A DNA stretch of 64,000 nucleotides, taken from Streptomyces olivochromogenes. Lineage in GTDB: Bacteria > Actinomycetota > Actinomycetes > Streptomycetales > Streptomycetaceae. Made by a program: the position numbers and the translations under genes. Each line of letters begins with the position of its first letter. Positions within the stretch are counted from its first letter, which is position 1. The notes beneath the pieces were generated by a model that was not told the DNA's origin, did no database searches, and worked only from the letters and a program-made list of their open reading frames with translations. Shown here one piece after another: positions 9,735 through 17,935 of this stretch. Where the stretch lies: contig NZ_KQ948457.1 of assembly GCF_001514115.1 (NCBI RefSeq), forward strand, positions 63,829 to 127,828. The letters are read 5' to 3'.

Positions 9735-10994
9735 ATGCCCGTACAAGAACTGGCGCAGGCGCCGGACGATCTCGCCGCGCTCGACCTCACCGATCCGCAG
9801 ACCTTCCTCGACACCGACCCGCGCGACCTGTGGCGCCGCTTCCGCACCGAGAGCCCCGTGCACTGGCACCCGGCCCGCGGGCGCACCCCCGGATTCTGGG
9901 TGGTGTCCAAGTACGCCGACGCGGTCGACGTCTACCGCGACAACAAACGCTTCACCTCCGAACAGGGCACGGTCCTCGCCACCCTGCTCCAGGGCGGGGA
10001 CTCGGCCGCCGGGAAGATGCTCGCCGTCACCGACGGCAAGCGGCACCGCGAGATCCGCAACCTGATGCTCAAGTCGTTCTCGCCGCGCGTCCTGGAACCC
10101 GTGGTGGCCGGGGTCCACCGCCACACCCGTGAACTCCTCGCCCAGGTCGTGGAGTCGGGCGAGGCCGACTTCGTCTCCGAGGTCGTCGACCACATCCCCA
10201 TCCACACCATGGGGGAACTGCTCGACATCCCCGTCGCGGACCGCGCGCAGCTCGTGGCCTGGAACACCATGACGCTGTCCCGGCACTCCGGCGAGGACAG
10301 CGAGTTCGAGTCCCTGATGGCCCGCAACGAGATCCTGCTCTACATGGCGCAGCTCATGGCCGAGCGGCGCCGCAGTCCCGGTGACGACGTCCTCAGCGTG
10401 CTCGCCGCCGCGACGATCGACGGCGAGCGGCTGACCGAGGACGAGATCGTCCTCAACTGTTACAGCCTCATCCTCGGCGGCGACGAGTCCACCCGCATGT
10501 CCCTCACCGGCGGCCTCATCGCCCTCGCCGAGAACCCGGAGGAATGGCGCAGACTGAAGGCCGGCGAGGTGACCTCGGACAGCGCGACCGAGGAGATCCT
10601 GCGCTGGACCACCCCCGCCATGCACTTCGGACGGCGCGCCCTGGCCGACGTACCGCTGCGGGACCGGGTGATCAGGGCGGGCGACGCCGTCACGCTGTGG
10701 AACACCTCCGCCAACTTCGACGAAGAGGTCTTCGCCGACCCGTACCGCTTCGACGTCGGCCGCAGCCCCAACAAGCACGTCGTCTTCGGTCACGGTCCGC
10801 ACTTCTGCCTGGGTGCCTTCCTGGGCCGGGTCCATGTGAACGCCATGGTCGAGGCCGTGCGCGACACCGTCGCCGACATCACGCTGCGGGGTCCGGCCAC
10901 CCGCCTCCACTCCAATTTCATCCACGGCTACAGCGGCCTGCCCGTGGCGCTGCGCGCCGAGCGGACCGGGCCGGCCGACGAGGAGATTCGCTGA
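9735..10994 (+). CDS. Cytochrome P450 hydroxylase
   Basis: 419 residues, normal for bacterial class I P450s. I-helix oxygen-binding segment LGGDEST, ExxR as EEILR, and heme loop FGHGPHFCLGAF with the thiolate ligand at Cys358. The ATG has a good ribosome site (GGAGGA, near 9719). It ends one base before the TauD-like gene, so the two oxygenases are probably co-translated and tailor the peptide or a carrier-bound amino acid. The substrate cannot be read from sequence. P450s of this type in NRPS clusters often beta-hydroxylate PCP-bound residues or modify the finished peptide; redox partners are not encoded here. Confidence 0.93.
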   Translation: MPVQELAQAPDDLAALDLTDPQTFLDTDPRDLWRRFRTESPVHWHPARGRTPGFWVVSKYADAVDVYRDNKRFTSEQGTVLATLLQGGDSAAGKMLAVTDGKRHREIRNLMLKSFSPRVLEPVVAGVHRHTRELLAQVVESGEADFVSEVVDHIPIHTMGELLDIPVADRAQLVAWNTMTLSRHSGEDSEFESLMARNEILLYMAQLMAERRRSPGDDVLSVLAAATIDGERLTEDEIVLNCYSLILGGDESTRMSLTGGLIALAENPEEWRRLKAGEVTSDSATEEILRWTTPAMHFGRRALADVPLRDRVIRAGDAVTLWNTSANFDEEVFADPYRFDVGRSPNKHVVFGHGPHFCLGAFLGRVHVNAMVEAVRDTVADITLRGPATRLHSNFIHGYSGLPVALRAERTGPADEEIR

Positions 10995-10995
10995 C

Positions 10996-11946
10996 ATGCG
11001 CCACGAGACACACACGACCGGCGGCACCACCCTCGCCGTCCTGCACACCGACGGCTCCGTCGAGGACGGGGACGACGCCCGATGGGCGCAGGTGCGGACG
11101 AACGCCGAGGAACTGCTCGACGTCCACGGCGCGGTCCTGCTCCGCGGCCTCGGTATCACCGGCGCGGAAGGCTTCCACCGGACCGTCGGCCGCTTCGGCG
11201 AACGGCTCATCGACAGCTACCGCGGGGGCAACACCCCGCGTGTGACGGTCTCCGACGGGGTGTTCACCTCCACCGAATACCCGGCCCGCTACGACATCAC
11301 CCTCCACAACGAGCTGTCGTACGCCCGGAGTTGGCCCGAGCGGCTGTTCTTCTGCTGCCTGACGGCACCGGAGAGCGGGGGAGCGACCCCGGTCTGTGAC
11401 GGCGAGGCACTGCTCGCCGCCCTGCCCGCCGGGGTGCGGGCCCGCTTCGAGACGGGCGTCGTGTACCACCAGCATCTGCACGGCGGATTCGGCCTCGGCA
11501 AGTCCTGGCAGGACACTTTCGAGACCGCGGACCGGGCCGTCGTCGAGGAGTTCCTCACCGCCTCCGCCGCCGAGTTCGAATGGACCGCGGCGGGCGGTCT
11601 TCGGGTACGGCAGCACCGGCCAGGCGTCCGCAAGAACCCGCGCACGGGACGCGACACCTGGTTCAACCAGGCCGACCAGTGGCACCCCTCGAACCTGCCC
11701 GGCGACGAGTCCGAGCTGCTCCTGTCGGTCACCGGCTCCGTCGAGGACCTCCCGCACTGGGTCACCTACGGCGACGGCACCCCGCTCTCCGACGAGGACC
11801 TGGCCCAGGTCCGCCGGGCCCAGGCGGAGCACAAGCACGCGGAGCCCTGGCAGGAGGGCGACGTCATGATCGTCCACAACATGTCGGTGCTGCATGGGCG
11901 GGAGGCCTTCACCGGCGAGCGCAAGGTCGTCGTCTCCATGACGTGA
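10996..11946 (+). CDS. TauD/TfdA-family Fe(II)/2-oxoglutarate-dependent oxygenase (SyrP/AsnO-like)
   Basis: 316 residues. The iron triad is His104-x-Glu106 (HNE) and His300 (VLHGRE), with Arg309 placed to bind 2-oxoglutarate. Glu in place of the more common Asp is also seen in clavaminate synthase and AsnO-type enzymes. NRPS-associated members hydroxylate free or carrier-bound amino acids (AsnO on Asn, SyrP on Asp). The gene starts one base after the P450 stop and is followed by a strong hairpin, so it closes the NRPS-transporter-oxygenase transcription unit. The likely substrate is one of the amino acids of the peptide; which one is unknown. Confidence 0.88.
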   Translation: MRHETHTTGGTTLAVLHTDGSVEDGDDARWAQVRTNAEELLDVHGAVLLRGLGITGAEGFHRTVGRFGERLIDSYRGGNTPRVTVSDGVFTSTEYPARYDITLHNELSYARSWPERLFFCCLTAPESGGATPVCDGEALLAALPAGVRARFETGVVYHQHLHGGFGLGKSWQDTFETADRAVVEEFLTASAAEFEWTAAGGLRVRQHRPGVRKNPRTGRDTWFNQADQWHPSNLPGDESELLLSVTGSVEDLPHWVTYGDGTPLSDEDLAQVRRAQAEHKHAEPWQEGDVMIVHNMSVLHGREAFTGERKVVVSMT

Positions 11947-11967
11947 TGACCACCCACCACACAGGAA

Positions 11968-11998
11968 GCGGGGCCCGGGGCAGCGCGCCGGGCCCCGC
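11968..11998 (+). terminator. GC-rich hairpin between the oxygenase gene and trpC
   Basis: A perfect 11-bp inverted repeat, GCGGGGCCCGG (11968-11978) and CCGGGCCCCGC (11988-11998), with a 9-base loop. It has no T-run, which is common in Streptomyces terminators. It lies in the 88-bp gap before trpC, so it may end or attenuate the NRPS transcript ahead of the tryptophan genes. Confidence 0.6.
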
Positions 11999-12034
11999 CG
12001 ACTGCCTCTCACCGAGACCGAAGGAGACACATCG

Positions 12035-12859
12035 ATGAACGCGCTCGACGGCATCCTCGCCGGGGTGCGCGAGGACCTGGCCGACCGCCGGCGCCTCACA
12101 CCACAGGGTGAGCTGGAGGACCGGGTGGCCGCCCTGGCACCCGGCGGCGACCTCTCCGGGCGGCTGCGCGGCACCGCCGGGGTGCGGGTGATCGCCGAGG
12201 TGAAGCGGGCCAGCCCCTCGCGCGGGCCGATCGCCGACATCCCGGACCCGGCGGGCCTCGCGGCGGCGTACCAGGCGGGGGGCGCGGCCGCGGTCAGCGT
12301 GCTCACCGAGCGGCGCCGGTTCGGCGGCAGCCTCGCCGATCTGGACGCCGTGCGGGCCCGGGTGGACATCCCGGTACTGCGTAAGGACTTCGTGGTCGAC
12401 CCCTACCAGATCTGGGAGGCCCGCGCGCACGGCGCGAACCTGGTCCTGCTGATCGTCGCCGCCCTCGCACAGCCCCAGCTGGCCGACCTGCTGGCACAGT
12501 CGGCGGAACTGGGTCTGACCCCGCTGGTGGAGGTGCACGACGCGATCGAGGCGAAACGCGCCCTGGACGCGGGAGCCTGGGTGATCGGCGTCAACGCCCG
12601 CGACCTGCGCACCCTGACGGTCGACCGGGGCACCTTCGCCCGCGTGGCCCCGGAGATCCCGGAAACCGTGGTCCGCGTCGCGGAGTCGGGAGTACGCGGC
12701 CCCCACGACGTCGCGTCCTACGCCGCCCTGGGTGCCGACGCCGTCCTGGCGGGCGAGTCCCTGGTGACCGGCGGCACGGCCGGGGTGGCAGCCCTGGTCG
12801 CCGCCGGCCGCCGGCTCAACGGGCGGCGGGCGGCGACTCAGGGGGGCGCTTCGCGGTGA
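12035..12859 (+). CDS. trpC: Indole-3-glycerol phosphate synthase
   Basis: 274 residues, a single-domain (beta/alpha)8 TrpC. The lysine motif VIAEVKRASPSRG, DFVVDPYQI, and the C-terminal phosphate-binding ESGV and LAGESLV segments are present. It converts 1-(2-carboxyphenylamino)-1-deoxyribulose 5-phosphate to indole-3-glycerol phosphate. AAGGAGAC just upstream sets the ATG. Together with trpD, trpG, trpE and the DAHP synthase nearby it forms a second, cluster-borne tryptophan supply, as known from the calcium-dependent antibiotic (CDA) cluster. TrpF, TrpA and TrpB are not in the window, so the late steps must use other copies. Confidence 0.95.
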   Translation: MNALDGILAGVREDLADRRRLTPQGELEDRVAALAPGGDLSGRLRGTAGVRVIAEVKRASPSRGPIADIPDPAGLAAAYQAGGAAAVSVLTERRRFGGSLADLDAVRARVDIPVLRKDFVVDPYQIWEARAHGANLVLLIVAALAQPQLADLLAQSAELGLTPLVEVHDAIEAKRALDAGAWVIGVNARDLRTLTVDRGTFARVAPEIPETVVRVAESGVRGPHDVASYAALGADAVLAGESLVTGGTAGVAALVAAGRRLNGRRAATQGGASR

Positions 12860-12943
12860 CGGCGGACGGGGTTCCGAGACGGCCGACGGGGGTCTCGAGA
12901 CGGCCCGGTGTTCCGCCCGGCGGCCACCGGCCCGGTGTTCCCT
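12860..12943. repeat. Short direct repeats between convergent trpC and trpD
   Basis: The 84-bp gap holds CGAGACGGCC twice (12875-12884, 12896-12905) and CGGCCCGGTGTTCC twice (12901-12914, 12928-12941), plus the palindrome GTCTCGAGAC. It lies between two stop codons, so it may act in bidirectional termination. Seen directly; function inferred. Confidence 0.55.
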
Positions 12944-14017
12944 TCAACGGGCGGCAGGTCTCGGCGCGCGGGAGTGTTGTGCCGTGACCGCCGTCCAGTG
13001 CTCCAGTACGTCCGCCGCGGCGCCCGAGTCGATGGCTCGCGCCGCCTGATCCACCCCCGCCGCCAGGCGGTTCGCCACCGGCCCCTCGCCGGGGGCGAGT
13101 GCCGCCAGGCCGGCCGCGGCCGAGAGAAGGACCGCGTCCCTGACCGGGCCTCGCGCGCCGGCGAGGACCTCGCGGGCCACCCGGGCGTTGTGGGTCCGGT
13201 CCCCGCCGCGCAGCGCGTGCGCGGGAGCGAACCCGATGCCGATCTCCCTGGGGTCGAAGGACTCCTCACGCACCTCGGATCCCGCCCCCGCCCCGGAGAC
13301 CGACCACACCGTGGAGGTAGTCGTGACCGTCAGTTCGTCCATGCCGTCGTCGCCCCGGAACACCAGCGCGCGTACCCCGCGCCGGGCCAGCACCTCGGCC
13401 AGCCGCGGGGCGAGCCGGGCGTCCGCCACGCCCACCGCCTGGGCGGTCGGGCGGGCCGGGTTGGCCAGCGGGCCGAGGGCGTTGAACACCGTGCGTACCC
13501 CGAGCTCCCGGCGTGGCCCGGCCGCATGGCGCATCGCCGGATGGAACAGCGGGGCGAAGCAGAACGTGATGCCGCACTCCCGCGCCACCTCCGCGACCCG
13601 CTCGGGCGGCAGGTCGAGCGCCACCCCCAGCTCCTCGGCCACATCGGCGGATCCGCACGCCGACGAGGCGGACCGGTTGCCGTGCTTGACGACCCGCGCC
13701 CCCGCCCCGGCGGCCACGATCGCCGACATCGTGGAGATGTTCACGCTGTTCGAACCGTCACCGCCGGTCCCGACGATGTCCAGGGTCGGGCCGGCGACGT
13801 CGAGCGGCACCGCGTGCCTGAGCATGCCGCGCACCAAGCCCTCGATCTCCCCGGCCGTCTCGCCCTTGGCCCGCAGCGCCATCATCAGGGCGCCGAGCCG
13901 CGCGGGCCCCGCGGCGCCCGACATCACCTCGTCCATGGCCCAGTCCGCCTCACGCGGTGACAGGTCCGCGCCGCTCAGCAGTGCGTTCAGCAATTCGGGC
14001 CAGCTGGTCTCAGCCAC
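12944..14017 (-). CDS. trpD: Anthranilate phosphoribosyltransferase
   Basis: 357 residues from the chosen start. The phosphoribosyl-pyrophosphate motif DIVGTGGDGSNSVNIST and KHGNRSASSACGSADV are clear, and the catalytic DE pair region reads DGMDELTVT. It transfers the ribosyl phosphate from PRPP to anthranilate. I chose GTG at 14017 because GAGGAG lies just upstream; the in-frame TTG at 14032 would place that ribosome site inside the gene. It converges on trpC and diverges from the MocR regulator gene, so it is transcribed from the regulator's intergenic region. Confidence 0.95.
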   Translation of the reverse strand: MAETSWPELLNALLSGADLSPREADWAMDEVMSGAAGPARLGALMMALRAKGETAGEIEGLVRGMLRHAVPLDVAGPTLDIVGTGGDGSNSVNISTMSAIVAAGAGARVVKHGNRSASSACGSADVAEELGVALDLPPERVAEVARECGITFCFAPLFHPAMRHAAGPRRELGVRTVFNALGPLANPARPTAQAVGVADARLAPRLAEVLARRGVRALVFRGDDGMDELTVTTTSTVWSVSGAGAGSEVREESFDPREIGIGFAPAHALRGGDRTHNARVAREVLAGARGPVRDAVLLSAAAGLAALAPGEGPVANRLAAGVDQAARAIDSGAAADVLEHWTAVTAQHSRAPRPAAR

Positions 14018-14161
14018 GGTAAGACTCCTCAAGTAGCGGGAAGCGCGCCGGAGTTCAGTCTGAGAAACCTTGCGGGCGTTTTCCAGACCAGTGGAACGGA
14101 CGTCGTACGGACCAATTCCGAAACCCCTCGCCGGAAATCCCGACCGGAAAGGAAGAAATCA
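14018..14161. promoter_or_regulatory. Divergent promoter region trpD / MocR regulator with candidate operator
   Basis: The 144-bp gap between divergent starts holds TTCCAGACCAGTGGAA (14081-14096), whose outer five bases form an inverted repeat (TTCCA/TGGAA). Its core CCAGACCAGT recurs exactly in the trpE/DAHP-synthase intergenic region (17819-17828). A site shared by two divergent promoter regions that flank the MocR gene is a plausible operator for that regulator. AGGAAAGGAAG-like purines ahead of 14162 serve the regulator start. Confidence 0.45.
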
Positions 14162-15664
14162 GTGGCTCTGCACACCGCGATCAATGTCGTCAGGGAGAAC
14201 GGTGTTCCGCTGACCGCGCAGATCCAGCGGTTCATCAAGAAGGAGGTCGCGGCCGGTGTCCTGCACCCCGGCACCCGCCTGCCCTCCAGCAGACGCCTCG
14301 CCGACGACCTGGGCGTCTCCCGCAGCGTGGTCGTCGAGGCGTACGGCCAACTCGTCGCCGAGGGCTACCTGGAGGCCGTACAGGGCGCCGGCACCCGCGT
14401 CGTACGCCATCTGGAGCCCGAGCCGGTCGTGCCCTCGCTCCTCGACGACGGCCGTGTCCCCGCCGTGCGCTGGGACCTGCGCCCGAGCGGCCGCAACTTC
14501 CCCGCGTTCCCGCGCCGCGACTGGCTCGTCTGCTACCAGCGGGCCCTGCACGGCGTGGACCTCGCCGACCTCGACTACCCACCGTTGACCGGCGTGCCCG
14601 CGCTCCGCCTCGAACTCGCCCGCTATCTGGGCCGGGCCTGCGGGCTGCACAGCGCACCCGAGCGGCTGATGGTGGTCGCGGGCTTCGCGCAGACCCTGGC
14701 GCTGCTCTGCGCCGTCCTGCCCGGACTCGGCGTCGACGCGCTCGGGATCGAGAACCCCGGTCATCCCGGCCAGCGCCAGTTCGTGCGCGAGTGCGGAGTG
14801 CGGCCCGTGCCGGTCCCCGTCGACGACGAGGGCATCGACGTCGCGGCGCTCGCCGCCTCCGGGGTACGGGCCGTCCTGGTCACCCCCGCCCACCAGTTCC
14901 CCACCGGCGTCACCCTCTCCGAGCGCCGCCGCCAGGCGCTCGCCCGGTGGGCCCGCGACACCGGCGGCCTGATCATCGAGGACGACTACGACGGCGGCCT
15001 CTGGTACGAGCGCGGCGCCCGCCCCCTGGCCCTGCAACGCCTCGCCCCCGACCACGTCGTCCACGCGGGCACCGCCAGCAAGTCCCTCGCCCCCGGCCTG
15101 CGCCTGGGCTGGCTGGCCGCCCCGCCCCCGCTGCTCGACCCGCTGCTGCGCGCCCGCGCACGGCACGACCTCGGCACGGACAGCCTCAGCCAGCTGGCCT
15201 TCGCCGAGTTCCTGCGCAGCGGTCTCTACGACCGTCATCTGCGCCGGCTCAACTCCCTGTGCCGGGACCGCAGACGGACTCTGGAGGAGGCGGTGGGCGG
15301 CGCCCTGCCCGGCGCCCGGGTCGTGGGCAGCGCCGCTGGACTGCACGCGTACGTACGGCTGCCCCGGCACACCGACGAGGCGGCGCTGGTGGCCGGGGCG
15401 CTGCGCCGCTCCGTGCTGGTGCGGGGCGGCGCGGCCTTCCACGCGCGGCCCGGCGAGGGCGGCCCCGCGCTGGTCGTGGGCCACGCCCACCTGCCGCGGA
15501 CCGGCATCGGTGAGGCCGTGCGGGAGGTGGCGGCGGCCCTCAGCCGGCCGCGCGCGTCGCGGTCCGAGGGGTCGGCGCGGTCTGCCGGGTCCGAGGGGCC
15601 CGCGGGGTCGGTGGCGTCATGGCCAGGAAGTTCTCCAGCATCGTCAGGCCACCGGTGGTCATGA
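14162..15664 (+). CDS. MocR/PdxR-type GntR-family regulator with aminotransferase-like domain
   Basis: 500 residues. The N-terminal GntR winged helix (about residues 12-78, LPSSRRLADDLGVSRSVVVEAYGQL) is followed by a linker and a fold type I aminotransferase-like domain with the PLP lysine in TASKSLAPG (Lys307). MocR proteins sense PLP or PLP-amino acid adducts and rarely catalyse. It is embedded among trpC, trpD, trpG, trpE and DAHP synthase, so control of the tryptophan supply genes is the likely job. The Ser/Ala/Gly-rich C-terminus overlaps the convergent trpG 3' end by 125 bp; the conserved domain ends before the overlap, so the tail may simply be read-through to the next stop. Start is GTG. 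Confidence 0.9.
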   Translation: MALHTAINVVRENGVPLTAQIQRFIKKEVAAGVLHPGTRLPSSRRLADDLGVSRSVVVEAYGQLVAEGYLEAVQGAGTRVVRHLEPEPVVPSLLDDGRVPAVRWDLRPSGRNFPAFPRRDWLVCYQRALHGVDLADLDYPPLTGVPALRLELARYLGRACGLHSAPERLMVVAGFAQTLALLCAVLPGLGVDALGIENPGHPGQRQFVRECGVRPVPVPVDDEGIDVAALAASGVRAVLVTPAHQFPTGVTLSERRRQALARWARDTGGLIIEDDYDGGLWYERGARPLALQRLAPDHVVHAGTASKSLAPGLRLGWLAAPPPLLDPLLRARARHDLGTDSLSQLAFAEFLRSGLYDRHLRRLNSLCRDRRRTLEEAVGGALPGARVVGSAAGLHAYVRLPRHTDEAALVAGALRRSVLVRGGAAFHARPGEGGPALVVGHAHLPRTGIGEAVREVAAALSRPRASRSEGSARSAGSEGPAGSVASWPGSSPASSGHRWS

Positions 15665-16187
15665 CGCTCTCGGGGTGGAACTGCACGCCCTCCACCGGCA
15701 GCGACCGGTGCCGCAGCCCCATCACATAGCCGTGGTCCGTGGCGACGGCCGTCCGCACCAGCGCCGGTGGCAGCGGGTCGGCCACCAGCAGCGAGTGGTA
15801 GCGGGTGGCCTCCAGCGTGTGGCCGAGCCCCTGGAACAGCCCGGTGCCGTCGTGCCGCACGGTGCTGGTCCTGCCGTGCATCACCTGCTCGGCGACCTCG
15901 ATCCGGCCGCCGTAGGCGAGCCCGATGGCCTGGTGCCCCAGGCAGACCCCGAGGAGCGGAACCCGCCCGGCGAACTCGTGGACCAGCTCCACGTGTCCGG
16001 AGTCGGCGGGATGTCCCGGCCCCGGGCCGAGGACCACGGCGTCCGGCTCCCGTGCGGCGAGCCGCTCGGGCGTACGGGTCAGCGACCGTACGACCTCCGT
16101 GCGCGCCCCGAGCGTGCGCAGATACTGGTCGATGATGTGGACGAAGCTGTCGTACGCGTCCACCAGAAGCACTCGCTTCCCGGTCAT
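15540..16187 (-). CDS. trpG: Anthranilate synthase glutamine amidotransferase subunit
   Basis: 215 residues, class I glutamine amidotransferase. GPGPGHP, nucleophile motif GVCLGHQ, and VQFHPESV supply the Cys-His-Glu triad. It releases ammonia from glutamine for the TrpE subunit. The ATG overlaps the trpE stop by four bases, so the two subunits are translationally coupled for 1:1 assembly. The C-terminus is an odd Thr/Pro/Arg-rich tail (APRTRQTAPTPRTATRAAG) inside the overlap with the MocR gene and beyond the usual end of the family. Confidence 0.95.
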   Translation of the reverse strand: MTGKRVLLVDAYDSFVHIIDQYLRTLGARTEVVRSLTRTPERLAAREPDAVVLGPGPGHPADSGHVELVHEFAGRVPLLGVCLGHQAIGLAYGGRIEVAEQVMHGRTSTVRHDGTGLFQGLGHTLEATRYHSLLVADPLPPALVRTAVATDHGYVMGLRHRSLPVEGVQFHPESVMTTGGLTMLENFLAMTPPTPRAPRTRQTAPTPRTATRAAG

Positions 16188-17749
16188 GACTGCAACTCCT
16201 CACCGGTGAGCGCCCAGTAGGCCGCCCCCATCTTCGCCAGCGTCTCGCGCCATTCGGCCTCCGGTTCCGACTGGGCGACGAAGCCCGCGGAACTCTGCGT
16301 GGAGTAGGTCTGCCCGTCGTATTCGACGGTGCGGATGCACAGCGCGAGCTCGCTCCAGCCGCGCACGTCCACCAGCCCCACCGCGCCCGCGTAGCCGCCC
16401 CGGCCCTCCCGTTCCAGGCCGTCGACGATCTCCATGGCCCGCACCTTGGGCGCCCCGGTCATCGTTCCGGCCGGGAACGTCGCCCGCACCGCCTGCCACA
16501 CGTCCACCCCCTTCTCCAAGCGGCCGGAGACCGTCGACACCAGGTGGAAGACGTGCGAGAACGCCTCCACCTCCATCAGCCGCTCCACGGGCCGGGTGCT
16601 GGGGTGGCTGACCCGGCCGATGTCGTTGCGGCACAGGTCGACGAGCATGATGTGCTCGGCCTGCTCCTTGCTGCTCTCCCGCATCTCCTTGATCCGTCGC
16701 CGGTTCTCCTCCTCGTCGGGGCCCCGGCGGGTGGTGCCCGCGATCGGGCGCATGACGATCTCGGCGCCCTCCGAACCGTCCTCGACACCGTCCTCGATAC
16801 GGAAGAACAGCTCGGGGCTCGCGCCGATCAGCGTGCGGTCCGCGCGCGGCATCAGGTACATGTACGGAGAGGGGTTGCGGCCGCGCAGTCTGCGGTAGAC
16901 GTCGGCGGGCCCGAGCGTGGTCTGTACGTCGATGCGGTGGCCGACCTGGATCTGGTAGAGGTCGCCGACCCGGATGTGCTCCAGGCAGCGGCCGGCCCAC
17001 TCCAGGAAGGTCTCACGGCTGACGCTGTCCCGCACCGACACGGGCGCGGGCGCCTCGGGGACGGCGCCGGCCGCGGTGACCCGGGCTGCCTCCTGGGCGA
17101 GGGCCGCCACGTCCACGCCGGACACGGCCTCCCCGAACAACTGGCTCCCGGCGCGCAGCCGACGCACCGGTCCGCCCCCGGCGTCGTAGCGGACCGTGTC
17201 CCGGAACAGGGCGAGGGTGATGTCGGGGCCGCGCGTCTCCTTGGTCCGGGGCGGCAGGGTCTCCATGTGCCAGGCGGACTCGTAGGCGAAGGAGGCGAGG
17301 AAACCGAAGGCGTATCCGTCGGCGGGCAGGTCGCCCGTCGGGCGGAACAGGCGCTGTACGGCGCCGAGTGCCGCCCACAGCCGATCGGGCGCCGTGAACC
17401 CCAGCCGGTGGACACCGGGCGCGGGCGACGGTTCGGCGGGCAGGCCGGTGGCCCTGGCCAGGGCTGCGGCGAGGGGCGGTTCGCCCTCGACGTCCAGGTG
17501 ACCGTCGTAGACCCGGATCTCGGCGAGTCTGCCGAAGCCGACGACGGCCGTACCGTGCCGGTCGCCCTCGCCGTCGGCCGACAGGCTCTCCAGGAGGAAG
17601 ACCTCCCCGTCGGGGAGGCGGTCCCGCAGCCGTGTGAACAGTTCCAGTGGATCGTGCCGTGCGAGTTCGGCGGCCGTGACCCGGACGTCGATCGTGTCGG
17701 CCGTGTCGGCCGTGTCGGTCGTTTCCAGGTCCGTCAGGATGTCCGGCAA
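16184..17749 (-). CDS. trpE: Anthranilate synthase component I
   Basis: 521 residues, chorismate-binding enzyme. PIAGTTRRG, LVDLCRNDIGRVS and GTMTGAPKVRAMEI are the chorismate/Mg signatures. LLES at residues 52-55, the tryptophan feedback pocket motif, is retained, so this copy may still be inhibited by Trp. The start is TTG at 17749, supported by AAGGGGGC upstream; the first 20 residues hold a TAD repeat (DTADTADT) from a short DNA repeat. It leads the trpE-trpG operon and diverges from the DAHP synthase gene. It makes anthranilate from chorismate, feeding the cluster's aromatic building block. Confidence 0.96.
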   Translation of the reverse strand: MPDILTDLETTDTADTADTIDVRVTAAELARHDPLELFTRLRDRLPDGEVFLLESLSADGEGDRHGTAVVGFGRLAEIRVYDGHLDVEGEPPLAAALARATGLPAEPSPAPGVHRLGFTAPDRLWAALGAVQRLFRPTGDLPADGYAFGFLASFAYESAWHMETLPPRTKETRGPDITLALFRDTVRYDAGGGPVRRLRAGSQLFGEAVSGVDVAALAQEAARVTAAGAVPEAPAPVSVRDSVSRETFLEWAGRCLEHIRVGDLYQIQVGHRIDVQTTLGPADVYRRLRGRNPSPYMYLMPRADRTLIGASPELFFRIEDGVEDGSEGAEIVMRPIAGTTRRGPDEEENRRRIKEMRESSKEQAEHIMLVDLCRNDIGRVSHPSTRPVERLMEVEAFSHVFHLVSTVSGRLEKGVDVWQAVRATFPAGTMTGAPKVRAMEIVDGLEREGRGGYAGAVGLVDVRGWSELALCIRTVEYDGQTYSTQSSAGFVAQSEPEAEWRETLAKMGAAYWALTGEELQS

Positions 17750-17935
17750 GGTGAACGCCCCCTTTTTCCCGAGGAATTAGGTTCCTGGCACGAGTGAAGC
17801 AATGGCGGCGGGGCGGTGCCAGACCAGTTGTCGGGCTCGGGTGCGGTCCATTGGGGAATTGCTTGACCAGGTGGAGTGCCGGGCTGTGTAGTGAGCGTGC
17901 TTTCGGCATTCGGTATTCACCAAGGGAGGGCGGAC
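17750..17935. promoter_or_regulatory. Divergent promoter region trpE / DAHP synthase
   Basis: It contains CCAGACCAGT (17819-17828), identical to the candidate operator upstream of the MocR gene. A promoter-like pair TTGACC (17863-17868) and TGTAGT (17887-17892) with an 18-base spacer points toward the DAHP synthase gene. The purine run GGGAGGG (17924-17930) is the ribosome site of that gene. I saw no tryptophan-rich leader peptide, so attenuation by a Trp leader is not supported. Confidence 0.45.

Noticed and set aside
17750..17935. Tryptophan leader peptide or attenuator upstream of trpE or the DAHP synthase
   Set aside because: Short open frames here contain no run of Trp codons and no alternative hairpin pair was found. 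A 29-codon frame at 17802-17891 lacks Trp.
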